DNA of 64,000 bases from positions 1 to 64,000 of the forward strand of contig JNWL01000040.1 in the NCBI GenBank assembly GCA_000716465.1, written 5' to 3'. This DNA is from Streptomyces bikiniensis (GTDB lineage Bacteria; Actinomycetota; Actinomycetes; Streptomycetales; Streptomycetaceae). The notes below the pieces were generated by a model. That model saw only the letters and a list, made by a program, of their open reading frames with translations. It did no database searches and was not told where the DNA came from. A program made the position numbers and the translations under genes. This document shows, one piece after another, positions 47,001 through 55,290 of this stretch (position 1 is its first letter; each line of letters opens with the position of its first letter).

Positions 47001-48877
47001 GTCCGCAGGCCGGTGGTCCGCTCGTCGATCAGCTCCTCGACGGGTCCCGTCTCCGCGACGGTGGCGACCTCCCCGGCCTCGGCGGCGAGCCGCTCCGCCT
47101 CGGCGTGCCGCGCGGCGAAGGCGTCCTCGCCGCGGAGGAAGGCGACGGCCCGCCGGCCGGCCGCGGCGATGTCGGACCCGACGTCCGCCGCGAGGGCGTC
47201 GATCGCGTCCGTGTCGGCGTACCGCATCTCCTTCAGGGTCACCAGGTGGCCCTGGGCCCGCCGGAGTTCGGTGATGCGGGAGATCCACTCCTCCGCCGTG
47301 GCGGGCGCCTCGCCGCGGACGCGCCGGACGAGCCGGGCGATCCGCTCGGTCGTCTCCGCGAGGGCGTCGGCGGCCTGCCGGGTGAGGGCGGTGACGGTGG
47401 CGAACTCGTCGAGGACCTGTCCGGCGGTGGACCGGAGTGCGGCGAGCGGGGTGCGCAGGTCGCCGGTCTCCGGGTCCCCCAGCCAGTGGTGGACGTCGGC
47501 GGCCCGCTCGCAGGCGGCGACGAGCGCCTCGTACACCTCGCCGGCGGGGGTGGGTTCGGTGGCCTGCCGGGCGATCGACAGGCAGTCGGAGACGCCCCGC
47601 ACGAGGTCCGCGTCGCCGATGCGGGCCAGCGGGTCGTCGCTCACGGGGGCCACGTGGGTGTCGGAGACGTACGGCGTCGTCCAGACCTGCACGGGGTGGA
47701 CGCGGCCGGGTTCGCCGGACTCGCCGCGCAGGACGACCATCGTCCCGTCGTCGAGCAGCGCGTGTCCCCGGCAGGCGAGGGGGGTGGCGACCTCCTTGCG
47801 GATCAGGTTGTACGGCAGGAGGAGGCCGCGGCCCTCCGCCTCGGCGTGGAAGGCGAAGAGCAGGTCCTCGCCGTTGGGCGAGCGGACCGCCCGCTCGAAG
47901 GCGAGGCCGGAGGTGTCGGTGTCGAAGGTCTTCACGACCCCGGACGAGAGGCAGTAGCCGCCGGGGAAGACGACGCCCTCGTCGTCGGGCAGCCGCAGGC
48001 AGGCCTGCCCGATGCCGTCGAGCCGGACGACGGTCCCGGTCAGCGCGTTGAAGACGAGGTACCGGACGACCTCTTCCTTGTACGGGCGGACCCGGATCAG
48101 GGTGAGGGCGCCGACGACGGCGTGGGCGACCTCGGCGTCGGCGAGGGCCTGCAGCGGTTCGGCGACCGGCTCCGTGTGGATGCCGTCGGCGGTCTCGGGG
48201 TCGTTCTCCGTCTTGACGGTGAGCACCCCGCCGGTCGTGGAGACGTACAGGCGTCCGCCGAGCGAGATGTGCGGGTGCCGGCCGGGGACGTGGTCGTCCC
48301 GGGTGCTCTCCGTCCAGTCGAGGTCGTGCGCGGGCGGGAAGGTGTGGTCGCGCTCGCCCCGGGCGTCGAGGAACCGGGCCCCGCCGGACGGTTCGAGGGC
48401 CCAGCGCAGCACCCGCAGGTCGTCCGCCTTCTCCCCGGTCCGGAAGACGGCGAGGAGCCGGTCCTCGACGCGCCGGAGCCGGAGCAGCCGCGCGCCCCGG
48501 AAGTAGCGGTGCAGCGCGGCGAACTCGCGGACGAAGCCGGGGTCGTCCAGGAGGCCGGGGACCGCGTCCCCGGGCAGCGGGTCCAGGTTCCGGTCGTGCA
48601 GGGTGAGGACGTCGGCGACCGCCGGCCCCTCACCGTCGGTGGCGACCGCGCGACCGCCGAAGAGCAGGACGTCGTCCCCGACGGCGACGACGTCGAGGAG
48701 CACCCCGGGGCGTTCGGTGCGGAGCCGGTCGGTGCCGGTGAGGGCGAGTCCGCCGGAGCCGAAGGCGGCGGTGCGGGCGGTGTTGAGGGCCTCGGCGCGC
48801 CGGGCCAGTTCGCCGGCCTGCGCGGTGAGGCGGTCGCGGAGCACCGCGTACGCGTCCTGGTCGATTCCGCCGCTCAT
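44006..48877 (-). CDS. Giant AAA ATPase with DUF3686-type N-terminus ('DNA repair ATPase' family)
   Basis: A 1623-residue protein starting at ATG 48877 with GGGAG upstream. Residues about 50-450 form a beta-propeller-like region (VLLFGGRAVATDGEGP, HPHISLGGRLYVSTTGGVLTV, YCLSSGVVKTFDTD). About 450-1100 is mainly helical and coiled-coil. The C-terminus has the AAA module: Walker A SPPGYGKTTLIEYVADRL (K1269), Walker B VLLYVDDIQH (D1331-D1332) and AVCMAGNPYTESGQAF as sensor. Such proteins are annotated as DNA-repair ATPases, but direct evidence is thin. The gene sits directly after a flotillin gene, a recurring pairing. A membrane-remodelling or stress role seems as likely. Confidence 0.85.
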   Translation of the reverse strand: MSGGIDQDAYAVLRDRLTAQAGELARRAEALNTARTAAFGSGGLALTGTDRLRTERPGVLLDVVAVGDDVLLFGGRAVATDGEGPAVADVLTLHDRNLDPLPGDAVPGLLDDPGFVREFAALHRYFRGARLLRLRRVEDRLLAVFRTGEKADDLRVLRWALEPSGGARFLDARGERDHTFPPAHDLDWTESTRDDHVPGRHPHISLGGRLYVSTTGGVLTVKTENDPETADGIHTEPVAEPLQALADAEVAHAVVGALTLIRVRPYKEEVVRYLVFNALTGTVVRLDGIGQACLRLPDDEGVVFPGGYCLSSGVVKTFDTDTSGLAFERAVRSPNGEDLLFAFHAEAEGRGLLLPYNLIRKEVATPLACRGHALLDDGTMVVLRGESGEPGRVHPVQVWTTPYVSDTHVAPVSDDPLARIGDADLVRGVSDCLSIARQATEPTPAGEVYEALVAACERAADVHHWLGDPETGDLRTPLAALRSTAGQVLDEFATVTALTRQAADALAETTERIARLVRRVRGEAPATAEEWISRITELRRAQGHLVTLKEMRYADTDAIDALAADVGSDIAAAGRRAVAFLRGEDAFAARHAEAERLAAEAGEVATVAETGPVEELIDERTTGLRTLSEIVAGLDIGDATVRTAILGRVADVLGGLNRARAVLAARRAELLDREGRAEFAAELALLGQAVTGALAAADTPDHCDDQLGLLLLQLEDLESRFAEHDGFLADIAERRTEVHDAFTARKQSLRDARARRAERLAGSADRVLEAVARRAATLTGPDEVHTYFASDPMVAKVRRTAAELRELGDPVRAEELEGRLGAARQEAGRALRDRTELFSDGGDTVRLGRHRFAVNRQAPELTLVPYGDTLALALTGTDYRAPVTDPEFAATRPFWDRTLPSESPAVYRAEHLAARLLAEHGAAGLAGADLPALTRSAAEAAYDEGYERGVHDHDAAAILDVLLGLREKAGLLRYPAAARAAAQLFWAHTADEDARDQWTRRAVSLTRARDLFGAASAVDGLRAELAGEIGDPVAAAYLVEELAAAPSGFAVSDAARTLLAVFRRAVGGSAYDDALAGLTDLGARRQLVEAWLTAYASASTSASTYGEPLDGDVRGGKGLDGEGLDRGVLTEAVAVELCPGLERYEVDAPTAATVTGLLGAHPRVRDRALDVRLDEFLARTREFSENDVPAFRAYQERRAELVAAERARLRVDEYRPRVMSSFVRNRLVDEVYLPLVGDNLAKQLGAAGDAKRSDSHGLLLLLSPPGYGKTTLIEYVADRLGLLLVKVDGPALGQRTTSLDPAEAPDATARRELEKIAFALEAANNVLLYVDDIQHTSPEFLQKFIPLCDATRTLNGHDLRGKRFAVCMAGNPYTESGQAFRVPDMLANRADVWNLGDVLTGKEDVFALSFVENALTSHPALAPLAGRDRADLELLVRIAAGDPTARRDRLVHPYAPAELERILAVLGRLLTARETVLAVNEEYIASAARSDAARTAPPFRLQGSYRTMNRIAARISPAMNDTELAAVIDDHYTAEARTLTTEAEANLLRLAELRGTLTPEQAARWAEVSAAYVRERALGGSGDDPLARAVAALGLLADRVAAVEAAIDRAADPGNLLRAPRHG

Positions 48878-48974
48878 CCCTGTGCTCCCTCGTACCGTGG
48901 TGACTGCGGGTCCGGTGCCGGCCACTCCCCCGTTCGCCGGCACCGGACCCGTTCCGACCGCACCCCCGTGGCGG

Positions 48975-51026
48975 TCAGTCCTCGGCCGCGCCGTTCAGCG
49001 CGGCGGTCTCGACCGGCGCGGACGGCGTCGGCAGGTAGCCGTCGAGCGCGCCGGACTTCATGAGCTTCGTAAGCAGCGCCGAGACGCTGAGGTCGCGCAC
49101 GTCGGAGCTGGAGAGCGAGCCGAGCACGTTCGTCAGGTCCTCGGTGAAGGGCTGCGAGCCGTCCAGCCAGGGCCCTGCGAGGGCCTGTGCGGTCTGCGAG
49201 TGGCCGACGAAGCCGTCGACGGACTTGCCGAGCGAGACGGACTGCACGAGCCGGTCGAGGAAGACGGACTCTCCCCCGACGATGTCGATGTCGGCGTTCT
49301 CCAGGCCGGTGGCGAGGACGGTGGCCTGCGCCTCGGCGACCTGGCGCTGCACGTCGAGGCCGGCGAGCCGGACGTCCTTCTCGGCCTCCAGGCGCAGGCG
49401 GAACTCCTCGTGCGTGCGGGACGCCTCGTCCAGGGCGGCCATCGCCGCCGCCTTCTCGGTCAGGCCCGCGGCCTCGGCCTTCAGCTTCTCACCGATCGCG
49501 GTGGCCTCCGCGAGGGCCTTCTCCCTGGCGCCCTCGGCCTCCGCGAGCGCCTTCTCGCGGGCGCCGGCGGCCTCGGCGCGCAGCCGGGCCTCGGTGGCCC
49601 CGGCCTCCGCGCGGCCGGCCTTCTCGATGACGTCGGCCTCCTTGTCGCGGACCTGGACCGCCGCGAGCCCTTCGGCGGCGGCCTCGGCCTGGATGCCCTC
49701 GGCGAGGCGCATCTTGGCGCGGGCGTCCATGTCGGCGGCCTTGTTGCGGGCCTCGGCGAGGGTCAGCTCCTCGGCGGCCCGGTGCACGGCGGCCTGCTCG
49801 GCGGCCTCCGCGGCCTTGATGTCCTTGACCAGCCGCTCCTGGGCCTCGGCCTCGGCGGCGATGACGACCGCCTGGCGGTTGCGCTCGGCCTCCTCGACCG
49901 CCCGCAGCCGCTTGATGGACTCCTCCTGCTCGGCGACCGTGCGGTCCACGGCGACCCGCTCGCGGATCACCTCGGCGATCTCGCGGCGCTCCGCCTCGAC
50001 CTCCTTCTCGGCGGAGATGCGGGTCAGTTCGGTCTCCCGGTCGCGGGCGATGACCTCCAGGAGGCGGTCCTTCTCGATCCGCTCGTTCTCGACGGCGATG
50101 ACCCGCTCGCGGTTCTTCTGCGCGACCGCGACCTCGCGGCCCTGGTTCTCGCGCTGGATGCCGAGCTGCTCCTCGGTCTTCAGGAAGGCGCTCTGCGCCC
50201 GCAGCCGCTCCTCCTCCACCACCCGGGCGGTCTCCGCCTCCTCGCGGGCCCGTACGGTGTCGATCTCGCGCTTCTGCTTGATCTCGGCGTCGGCCTGGCG
50301 CCGCTCCAGCTCCAGGATGGCCTCGCGGGCGTCGACGTCCTGCCGGGTGATCTCCTTCTGCTCGTGCCGGCGGAACTCGTTGGTGCGCACGTTCTCGGCG
50401 GCGGTCAGCTCGGTGATCTTGCGGATGCCCTGGGCGTCGAGGATGTTGCCGGGGTCGAGCTGGGCGAGCGGGGTCTGCTCCAGGTAGTCGATGGCCGCGT
50501 CCTCCAGGCTGTAGCCGTTGAGGTCGATGCCGATGATCTCGATGATCCGGAAGCGCAGTTCCTCGCGCTTGGTGTAGAGGTCGGTGAAGTCGAGCTGCTT
50601 GCCGACGGTCTTGAGCGCCTCGGAGAACTTGGCGTTGAACAGCTCCTGGAGGGTGTCCTTGTCGCTGGCGCGGGCGGTGCCGATGGCCTGGGCGACCCGG
50701 ATGACGTCCTCGACGGTCTTGTTGACGCGGACGAAGAAGGAGATCCGGATGTCGGCGCGGATGTTGTCCCGGCAGATCAGGCCGTCGCGGCCGGTCCGGG
50801 AGATCTCGATCGTCTTGACCGAGATGTCCATGACCTCGGCCTTGTGCAGCACGGGCAGGACGACCTGTCCGGTGAAGGTGACGTCGACCTTCCGCATCTT
50901 CGAGACGATCAGCGCCTTGCCCTGCTCCACCTTGCGGAACAGCCGGCTGACCACGAAGACCAGGACGAGGGCGAAGAGCAGGACAACGGCGACGAGCACG
51001 CCGATGCCCAGGGTGATGGCATCCAT
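48975..51026 (-). CDS. Flotillin-family SPFH protein
   Basis: A 683-residue membrane-anchored scaffold. An N-terminal TM helix (LGIGVLVAVVLLFALVLVFVVS) precedes the SPFH domain (KALIVSKMRKVDVTFTGQVVLPVLHKAEVMDIS to LDFTDLYTKREELRFRIIEI). Residues about 200-580 form a long Glu/Ala/Lys/Arg coiled coil (EARQADAEIKQKREID-type heptads). A short C-terminal region ends TAALNGAAED. Flotillins organise membrane microdomains and oligomerise. The ATPase gene begins 98 bp downstream on the same strand, so the two are probably co-expressed and may cooperate. Confidence 0.93.
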   Translation of the reverse strand: MDAITLGIGVLVAVVLLFALVLVFVVSRLFRKVEQGKALIVSKMRKVDVTFTGQVVLPVLHKAEVMDISVKTIEISRTGRDGLICRDNIRADIRISFFVRVNKTVEDVIRVAQAIGTARASDKDTLQELFNAKFSEALKTVGKQLDFTDLYTKREELRFRIIEIIGIDLNGYSLEDAAIDYLEQTPLAQLDPGNILDAQGIRKITELTAAENVRTNEFRRHEQKEITRQDVDAREAILELERRQADAEIKQKREIDTVRAREEAETARVVEEERLRAQSAFLKTEEQLGIQRENQGREVAVAQKNRERVIAVENERIEKDRLLEVIARDRETELTRISAEKEVEAERREIAEVIRERVAVDRTVAEQEESIKRLRAVEEAERNRQAVVIAAEAEAQERLVKDIKAAEAAEQAAVHRAAEELTLAEARNKAADMDARAKMRLAEGIQAEAAAEGLAAVQVRDKEADVIEKAGRAEAGATEARLRAEAAGAREKALAEAEGAREKALAEATAIGEKLKAEAAGLTEKAAAMAALDEASRTHEEFRLRLEAEKDVRLAGLDVQRQVAEAQATVLATGLENADIDIVGGESVFLDRLVQSVSLGKSVDGFVGHSQTAQALAGPWLDGSQPFTEDLTNVLGSLSSSDVRDLSVSALLTKLMKSGALDGYLPTPSAPVETAALNGAAED

Positions 51027-51601
51027 GGGAAACCCCGTGTGTATGGAGGTGGTTGGGGGTGCGGCGGCATCGCGTCCGCGCTGCCGGCCGGGGGCGGACG
51101 CGGTGGGGCCGCCCCGTGCGAGGGGCCTCGCGCCCGGCTCGGGCGCCGCCCGCCGGCCGTGAAGGGGCCGTACCCGGGGACCGGAGTCCTCCCGGGACGG
51201 CTACGGTTCGTCGGGGAAGAGCTTCGCCGTGCGCCGCGCGAGACCGCGGCGCGCCGTCGCGGTCAGGGAGCGGGGGTCGGCTGGGAAACGGGCACCGGCC
51301 CGGAGGCGGGCGTCCACCGCGCGGCGGGTGCCGGCCGGGAAGCGGGCGTCGATCGGGAACCCACTTATCGTGCTTCCCTCCCCCTCCGCCCGCGGCTGTC
51401 GCTGCCCGTCCCCGGCATCCACCGGGGGACGTGCCCTCCGTGGAAACATCGTGACAGGGCCATTCACTTGTTCGCATTTCCGGTTTCCGGCAATCTTGAC
51501 GCATCCTTGATGCCGGTCAGCGCCCCTCGGGCGGCGCCCGGCCCGCGATCGGGTCCGTGCGTCGAGGGGGTGGGCGGCACATAGGGGTGGGGAGGACGAC
51601 G
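51027..51601. other. Intergenic region between flotillin and PucR genes (575 bp)
   Basis: The region has divergent promoters by position. Open frames exist on both strands (for example minus 51201-51467), but their Arg/Ala/Pro-rich translations have no recognisable motif. A less GC-rich segment near 51455-51500 (CATTCACTTGTTCGCATTTC) may hold a promoter. Confidence 0.4.
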
Positions 51602-52660
51602 GTGGAACGAGTGGTGTCCGGGGAGTACCTGGAGGGGTACGCGGAGATCCTGGCGGAGGCCTCGGCGACGGGCCGGCGGCTGACCCGCGACGAGCTGGAG
51701 GTGCTGCGGGCCCGGGGCGAGCGGGCCGCCGAGGCCGGGATCGGGCTGCGCGCCCTGATCCGGGCGCACCTCTCGGCCGCCGGGGAGCTGCGGGCGGAGC
51801 TGCCCCGCGCCGCCGGCGACCACCTCCTCGTCGCCGTCGAGCAGGCCGTCGACGCCTTCGCGGAGGGACACGAGCGGGCGGGTGTGCTGGCGGTGCGTCA
51901 GGAGGAGGCGTACCGGCGCGAGTTCATCGACGACCTGCTGTACGGGCGGAGCGACCTCGGGCGCCTCGCCCAGCGCGCCGAGCGCTTCGGCCTGCTGCTC
52001 GCCCACGCGCACGCGGTGGCCGTGGCGCAGGGCAGGGAGCCGTACGAGGACGGCGCCTCCGTCACGCGGAACGTCGAGGCGTCCCTCGTGGCCCGGTTCG
52101 GCCAGCGGCGCATCCTGATCACCACGAAGGAGGGGCGCCTCGTCTGCGTCGCCCCGGCCGACCAGCCGGAGGTGCTGTCCTTCTTCGCGAAGCAGGCGTA
52201 CGCGGCGACCGACGGCGGACAGGCCGCCCTCGGGCGCCCCCACTCGGGCCCGGGCGGTGTCGTCCAGTCGTACGAGGAGGCCCTGAACGCCCTGGACCTG
52301 GCCGCCCGGCTGGACCTGAACGACCCGGTCCTGCGCGCCGCCGACCTCCTCGTCTATCCGGTCCTCACCCGTGACCGCCAGGCCATGGCCGACCTGGTGG
52401 TCAGCGTCCTGGGCCCGCTCCAGGAGGCGCGGGGCGGCGCCCGGCCGCTGCTCGACACGCTCACCGCGTACTTCGACACCGGCTGCGTCGCCGCCGGGAC
52501 GGCCCGGCAGCTCTCCCTGAGCGTGCGGGCGGTGACCTACCGGCTCGACCGGATCCACCGCCTCACGGGCACCGACCCCGGCGACCCCGCCCAGCGCTAC
52601 ACCCTCCAGACCGCCGTCATCGGCGCCCGCTTCCTGGGCTGGCCGGAGCAGGAGCTGTGA
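51602..52660 (+). CDS. PucR-family (CdaR-like) transcriptional regulator
   Basis: A 352-residue regulator starting at GTG 51602 with GGGAGG upstream. The C-terminus carries the PucR helix-turn-helix: LLDTLTAYFDTGCVAAGTARQLSLSVRAVTYRLDRIHRLTG. The middle has the GGDEF-like CdaR domain typical of the family (HSGPGGVVQSYEEALNALDLAARL). The N-terminus is helical (EGYAEILAEASATGRRLTRDEL). Such proteins sense metabolites and usually activate catabolic genes. Its target is not apparent; it is divergent from the flotillin operon. Confidence 0.9.
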   Translation: MERVVSGEYLEGYAEILAEASATGRRLTRDELEVLRARGERAAEAGIGLRALIRAHLSAAGELRAELPRAAGDHLLVAVEQAVDAFAEGHERAGVLAVRQEEAYRREFIDDLLYGRSDLGRLAQRAERFGLLLAHAHAVAVAQGREPYEDGASVTRNVEASLVARFGQRRILITTKEGRLVCVAPADQPEVLSFFAKQAYAATDGGQAALGRPHSGPGGVVQSYEEALNALDLAARLDLNDPVLRAADLLVYPVLTRDRQAMADLVVSVLGPLQEARGGARPLLDTLTAYFDTGCVAAGTARQLSLSVRAVTYRLDRIHRLTGTDPGDPAQRYTLQTAVIGARFLGWPEQEL

Positions 52661-52757
52661 CGGCGGCGCTTCCCGCCCCACGGGTTCCGGGGCCGCGGCC
52701 CCGGAGCCCCCGGGGCGCGCCCGTCACCTGCGGCGCGTCCTCGCCGCCGCGGCCGGC

Positions 52758-52988
52758 GGGCCGGTAGGCGGCCCGGGTCTTGGGCGTCTCCGAGACCCGG
52801 ACGGCCGTGAGCTCCGGCAGGCGTTCACTCCGGAGGTCGAAGATCCACACGGCGAGATTCTCGGCAGAAGGGGGGACATCCTCCCCCATCGCTTCGTTCA
52901 AGCGACAGTGGTCGAAGGTGTCGTCCACCCGTTTCTTGAACGCGCCGAGTTCCCGGCAGTCCCGCACGAACCCCTCGCACCGGCTCCG
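52758..52988 (-). pseudogene. queD: Remnant of 6-carboxytetrahydropterin synthase (QueD), N-terminal half missing
   Basis: Read on the minus strand the frame has a stop (TGA, 52989-52991) and then RSRCEGFVRDCRELGAFKKR, VDDTFDHCRLNEAMGEDVPP, SAENLAVWIFDLRSE and LTAVRVSETPKTRAAYRP. This matches the C-terminal half of QueD/PTPS proteins (DHxxLN, PSAENLA and the VSETP motif with its conserved Glu). The N-terminal half, with the three zinc-binding His and catalytic Cys, is absent. The DNA beyond belongs to the channel gene. A short GTG-initiated product could be made, but it cannot be an active enzyme. Confidence 0.75.
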
Positions 52989-53023
52989 TCAGGTCTCCGG
53001 CCGGGGGCGGGGGCGGCTCGGGG

Positions 53024-54979
53024 TCACCGTCCGCGGCCGGAGGACGTACGGGCTCCTTCGAGGAGTTCGGCCAGGCCCGCGCGGGTCGCGGCGAGCACGA
53101 CGCGGTCCTCGGGGCGCAGGACGTAGCCGGCGTGGAGGTCCCACAGGAGGCCCGGCGGGTCGTCGCGGTCGTGGGCGGCGGTGAGGTCGGGGCGGCGGGC
53201 CTGCGGGGCGGTGGTGTCGAGGGCGAGGACGCGCCAGGCGCCGGGCCGGAAGGCCTCCCGGACGGTCCGCCCCTCCAGCTGGGGCTGTCCGGCGACGTCG
53301 AGCGCGGCGAAGAGCAGGACGCGCCGCTCGACGGGGATGGCGCCGAGAATCTGACGGCCCATCATGGCGGTGGCGAAGGCGGGCGCGGCGAGGGTGGAGA
53401 CGCTGCGGCTGCGGGTGAGCGCGTCGGGGTGGGCGGCGCGCAGGGTGCGGTAGACGGCGGTGGCGAAGTCGTCGTCGTACAGGCGCAGTGCGACGAGCAG
53501 GTCCGGCGCGAGCGTGCGCGCGTAAAGGGCGGCCTCCAGGTTGGTGGTGTCGGCGCTGGTGAGGGCGAGGAGCGCGTGTGCGCGGTGGACCTTGGCCGCT
53601 TCCAGTACGCCTTCCTGGGTGACGTCGCCGAGGACGACGGGGACGCGCAGGCTCCGGGCGAGCGCGACGCCCCGGGCGTCGGGGTCGTCCTCCACGCACA
53701 CCACGGGGATGTCCAGCTCGCGGAGCCGGGCCAGGACGCGGGTGCCGATCTTGCCGAGGCCGAGCAGGACGACGTGGCCGGCGAGGCCGCGCGGCGGCCG
53801 GCGCAGCGCGGCGGCGCTGCGGTAGGCCCCCAGGGCCTCCAGGGCACCGGCGACGAGCAGGGGCAGCAGGGCGAGGCCGACGAACCCGGTGAGGAGCTGG
53901 AGGATCTGGCGGGGGGCGGACTCCCCGACGGCGGGCTCGGCGATCGCGAAGAGGTCGAGCAGGGTGATGTAGACGGCGTGCAGCGGGGAGTCGTCGGTGA
54001 CGACCGAGGAGACGACGGCCAGGACGGTCACGGCCGCGACGACGCCGGCGAGGGCCCAGCGCAGCCGGCGCGAGAGGAGTTCCTTGAAGGAGGCGCCCCG
54101 GCTGGTGCGCCTGCGGGGCGTGGCGGGTTCGTGGGTGACGGCTTCCAGGACGATGGTGCCGCGGCCCGCGGCGGTCCGTACGGCGTCGTCGTCGGGGAGG
54201 AGCTGCGGGGCCTGCGGGCCGCTGCGGTCGGAGCCCTCGGCGCCGGCGGGGTCGGTGGTCGTGGAGGACAGCAGGGCGAGGGTCGCGAGGCCGGGCGCGG
54301 CGACGTCCCCGGGGCGGCTGGGGAGCCGTTCGGCGGCGCGCAGCAGCAGTCCGTCGGCCTGGACGATCTTGCGGGTGCCGGCGACGGCGGTGGCGGCGAG
54401 CGCCGGGGCGGTGGTGTCGGCGTCCGAGAGGACGATCGTCGAGGTGTCGTGCCGGCCCCGGACGTTCTCGGGGACCGTGAGGTCGGTGGCCTGGTCGAGC
54501 AGTTCCGCCATGCGCCGACCCAGGTTCCGGTTGTACATCCGCAGGACGAGCCGGATCCTCGGGTTGAGGCGGCGGGCGAGGAACGCGGCCCGCATGTTGG
54601 CCTCGTCGTCCTCGTGGAGGAGGGCGAGGGCGGCGGCCCGCGCCACGCCGACCGCCGCGAGGACCTGCTCGTCGGGGACGGCGGCGGTCACCTCCCGTAC
54701 GCCCGCGCCCTGCCCGGTGTCCGCGCCGTCCGGGGGCGGCCCGCCGGGCCGCCCGACCGCCGCGCTCATCCGCCCGAGCAGCGTCGAGGCCCGGGAGAGG
54801 TTCGTCGGCCGGCTCGCCGCCCCCTCGAAACCGGCCGGCGGCGGTACGACGAGGGTGACGGCCTGCCGGTACACGTCGGCGAGCTCGGCGGCGATCCGGT
54901 GCGCGAGCGCGTCGTCCCCGCACACGACCATGTGGCCGCCGGCCTGCAGCCGCCCGTTGGCCTGGGGCACTACGGTCAC
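53024..54979 (-). CDS. CASTOR/POLLUX-related ion channel with RCK/TrkA-N domains
   Basis: A 651-residue protein starting at GTG 54979 (GGGGGAG upstream); an ATG at 55003 is an alternative. The N-terminus is a Rossmann-like module (AGGHMVVCGDDALAHRIAAEL). A membrane region (WALAGVVAAVTVLAVVSSV...LLTGFVGLALLPLLVAGALEAL) holds two TM helices flanking a pore loop YITLLDLFAIAEPAVG. A second RCK domain follows (GHVVLLGLGKIGTRVLARLRELDIPVVCVEDDPDARG). The K+ filter sequence T.GYG is absent from the loop, so the transported ion is uncertain. RCK domains suggest gating by nucleotide or Ca2+. Confidence 0.85.
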   Translation of the reverse strand: MTVVPQANGRLQAGGHMVVCGDDALAHRIAAELADVYRQAVTLVVPPPAGFEGAASRPTNLSRASTLLGRMSAAVGRPGGPPPDGADTGQGAGVREVTAAVPDEQVLAAVGVARAAALALLHEDDEANMRAAFLARRLNPRIRLVLRMYNRNLGRRMAELLDQATDLTVPENVRGRHDTSTIVLSDADTTAPALAATAVAGTRKIVQADGLLLRAAERLPSRPGDVAAPGLATLALLSSTTTDPAGAEGSDRSGPQAPQLLPDDDAVRTAAGRGTIVLEAVTHEPATPRRRTSRGASFKELLSRRLRWALAGVVAAVTVLAVVSSVVTDDSPLHAVYITLLDLFAIAEPAVGESAPRQILQLLTGFVGLALLPLLVAGALEALGAYRSAAALRRPPRGLAGHVVLLGLGKIGTRVLARLRELDIPVVCVEDDPDARGVALARSLRVPVVLGDVTQEGVLEAAKVHRAHALLALTSADTTNLEAALYARTLAPDLLVALRLYDDDFATAVYRTLRAAHPDALTRSRSVSTLAAPAFATAMMGRQILGAIPVERRVLLFAALDVAGQPQLEGRTVREAFRPGAWRVLALDTTAPQARRPDLTAAHDRDDPPGLLWDLHAGYVLRPEDRVVLAATRAGLAELLEGARTSSGRGR

Positions 54980-55290
54980 GATCTCCCCCTCGGACGCCGG
55001 CATCCTTGTCCGGCACGGTTCCTGACGCCCCCTCACGACCTCTCGCATCGTTCCGGCGTGGGCCGGACCATGGTGCCACGCGGCGGTACGGGGCTCACTT
55101 CCGGATCCCGGCAGCGTTCCCCGCGGGTGACTGCCGCCGACGCCCCCACGGCACGGAGGGGACGCCACGCCACGGTCCGCACGCGGTCGCGTTCCGCGCG
55201 ATCGGGGCCGGGTTACGATGCGACCGGCCGGTCCACCCGCGGCCCGCCACCGATCGGGCGTGCCGCCCCGTGCCCCGCAGGAGACCCGTC
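54980..55290. other. Divergent intergenic region (311 bp), nothing recognised
   Basis: This lies between the channel gene and the aldo/keto reductase. No inverted repeat, promoter consensus or convincing small gene was seen by eye. Confidence 0.4.

Noticed and set aside
44807..49063. Plus-strand frame of about 1,400 codons opposite the AAA ATPase
   Set aside because: Antisense shadow with Gly/Val/Glu-rich composition and no motif. The minus-strand frame has Walker A and B motifs.
51201..51467. Minus-strand 88-codon frame as a gene
   Set aside because: There is no clear ribosome site, no recognisable motif and an Arg/Ala/Pro-rich translation, so support is insufficient.
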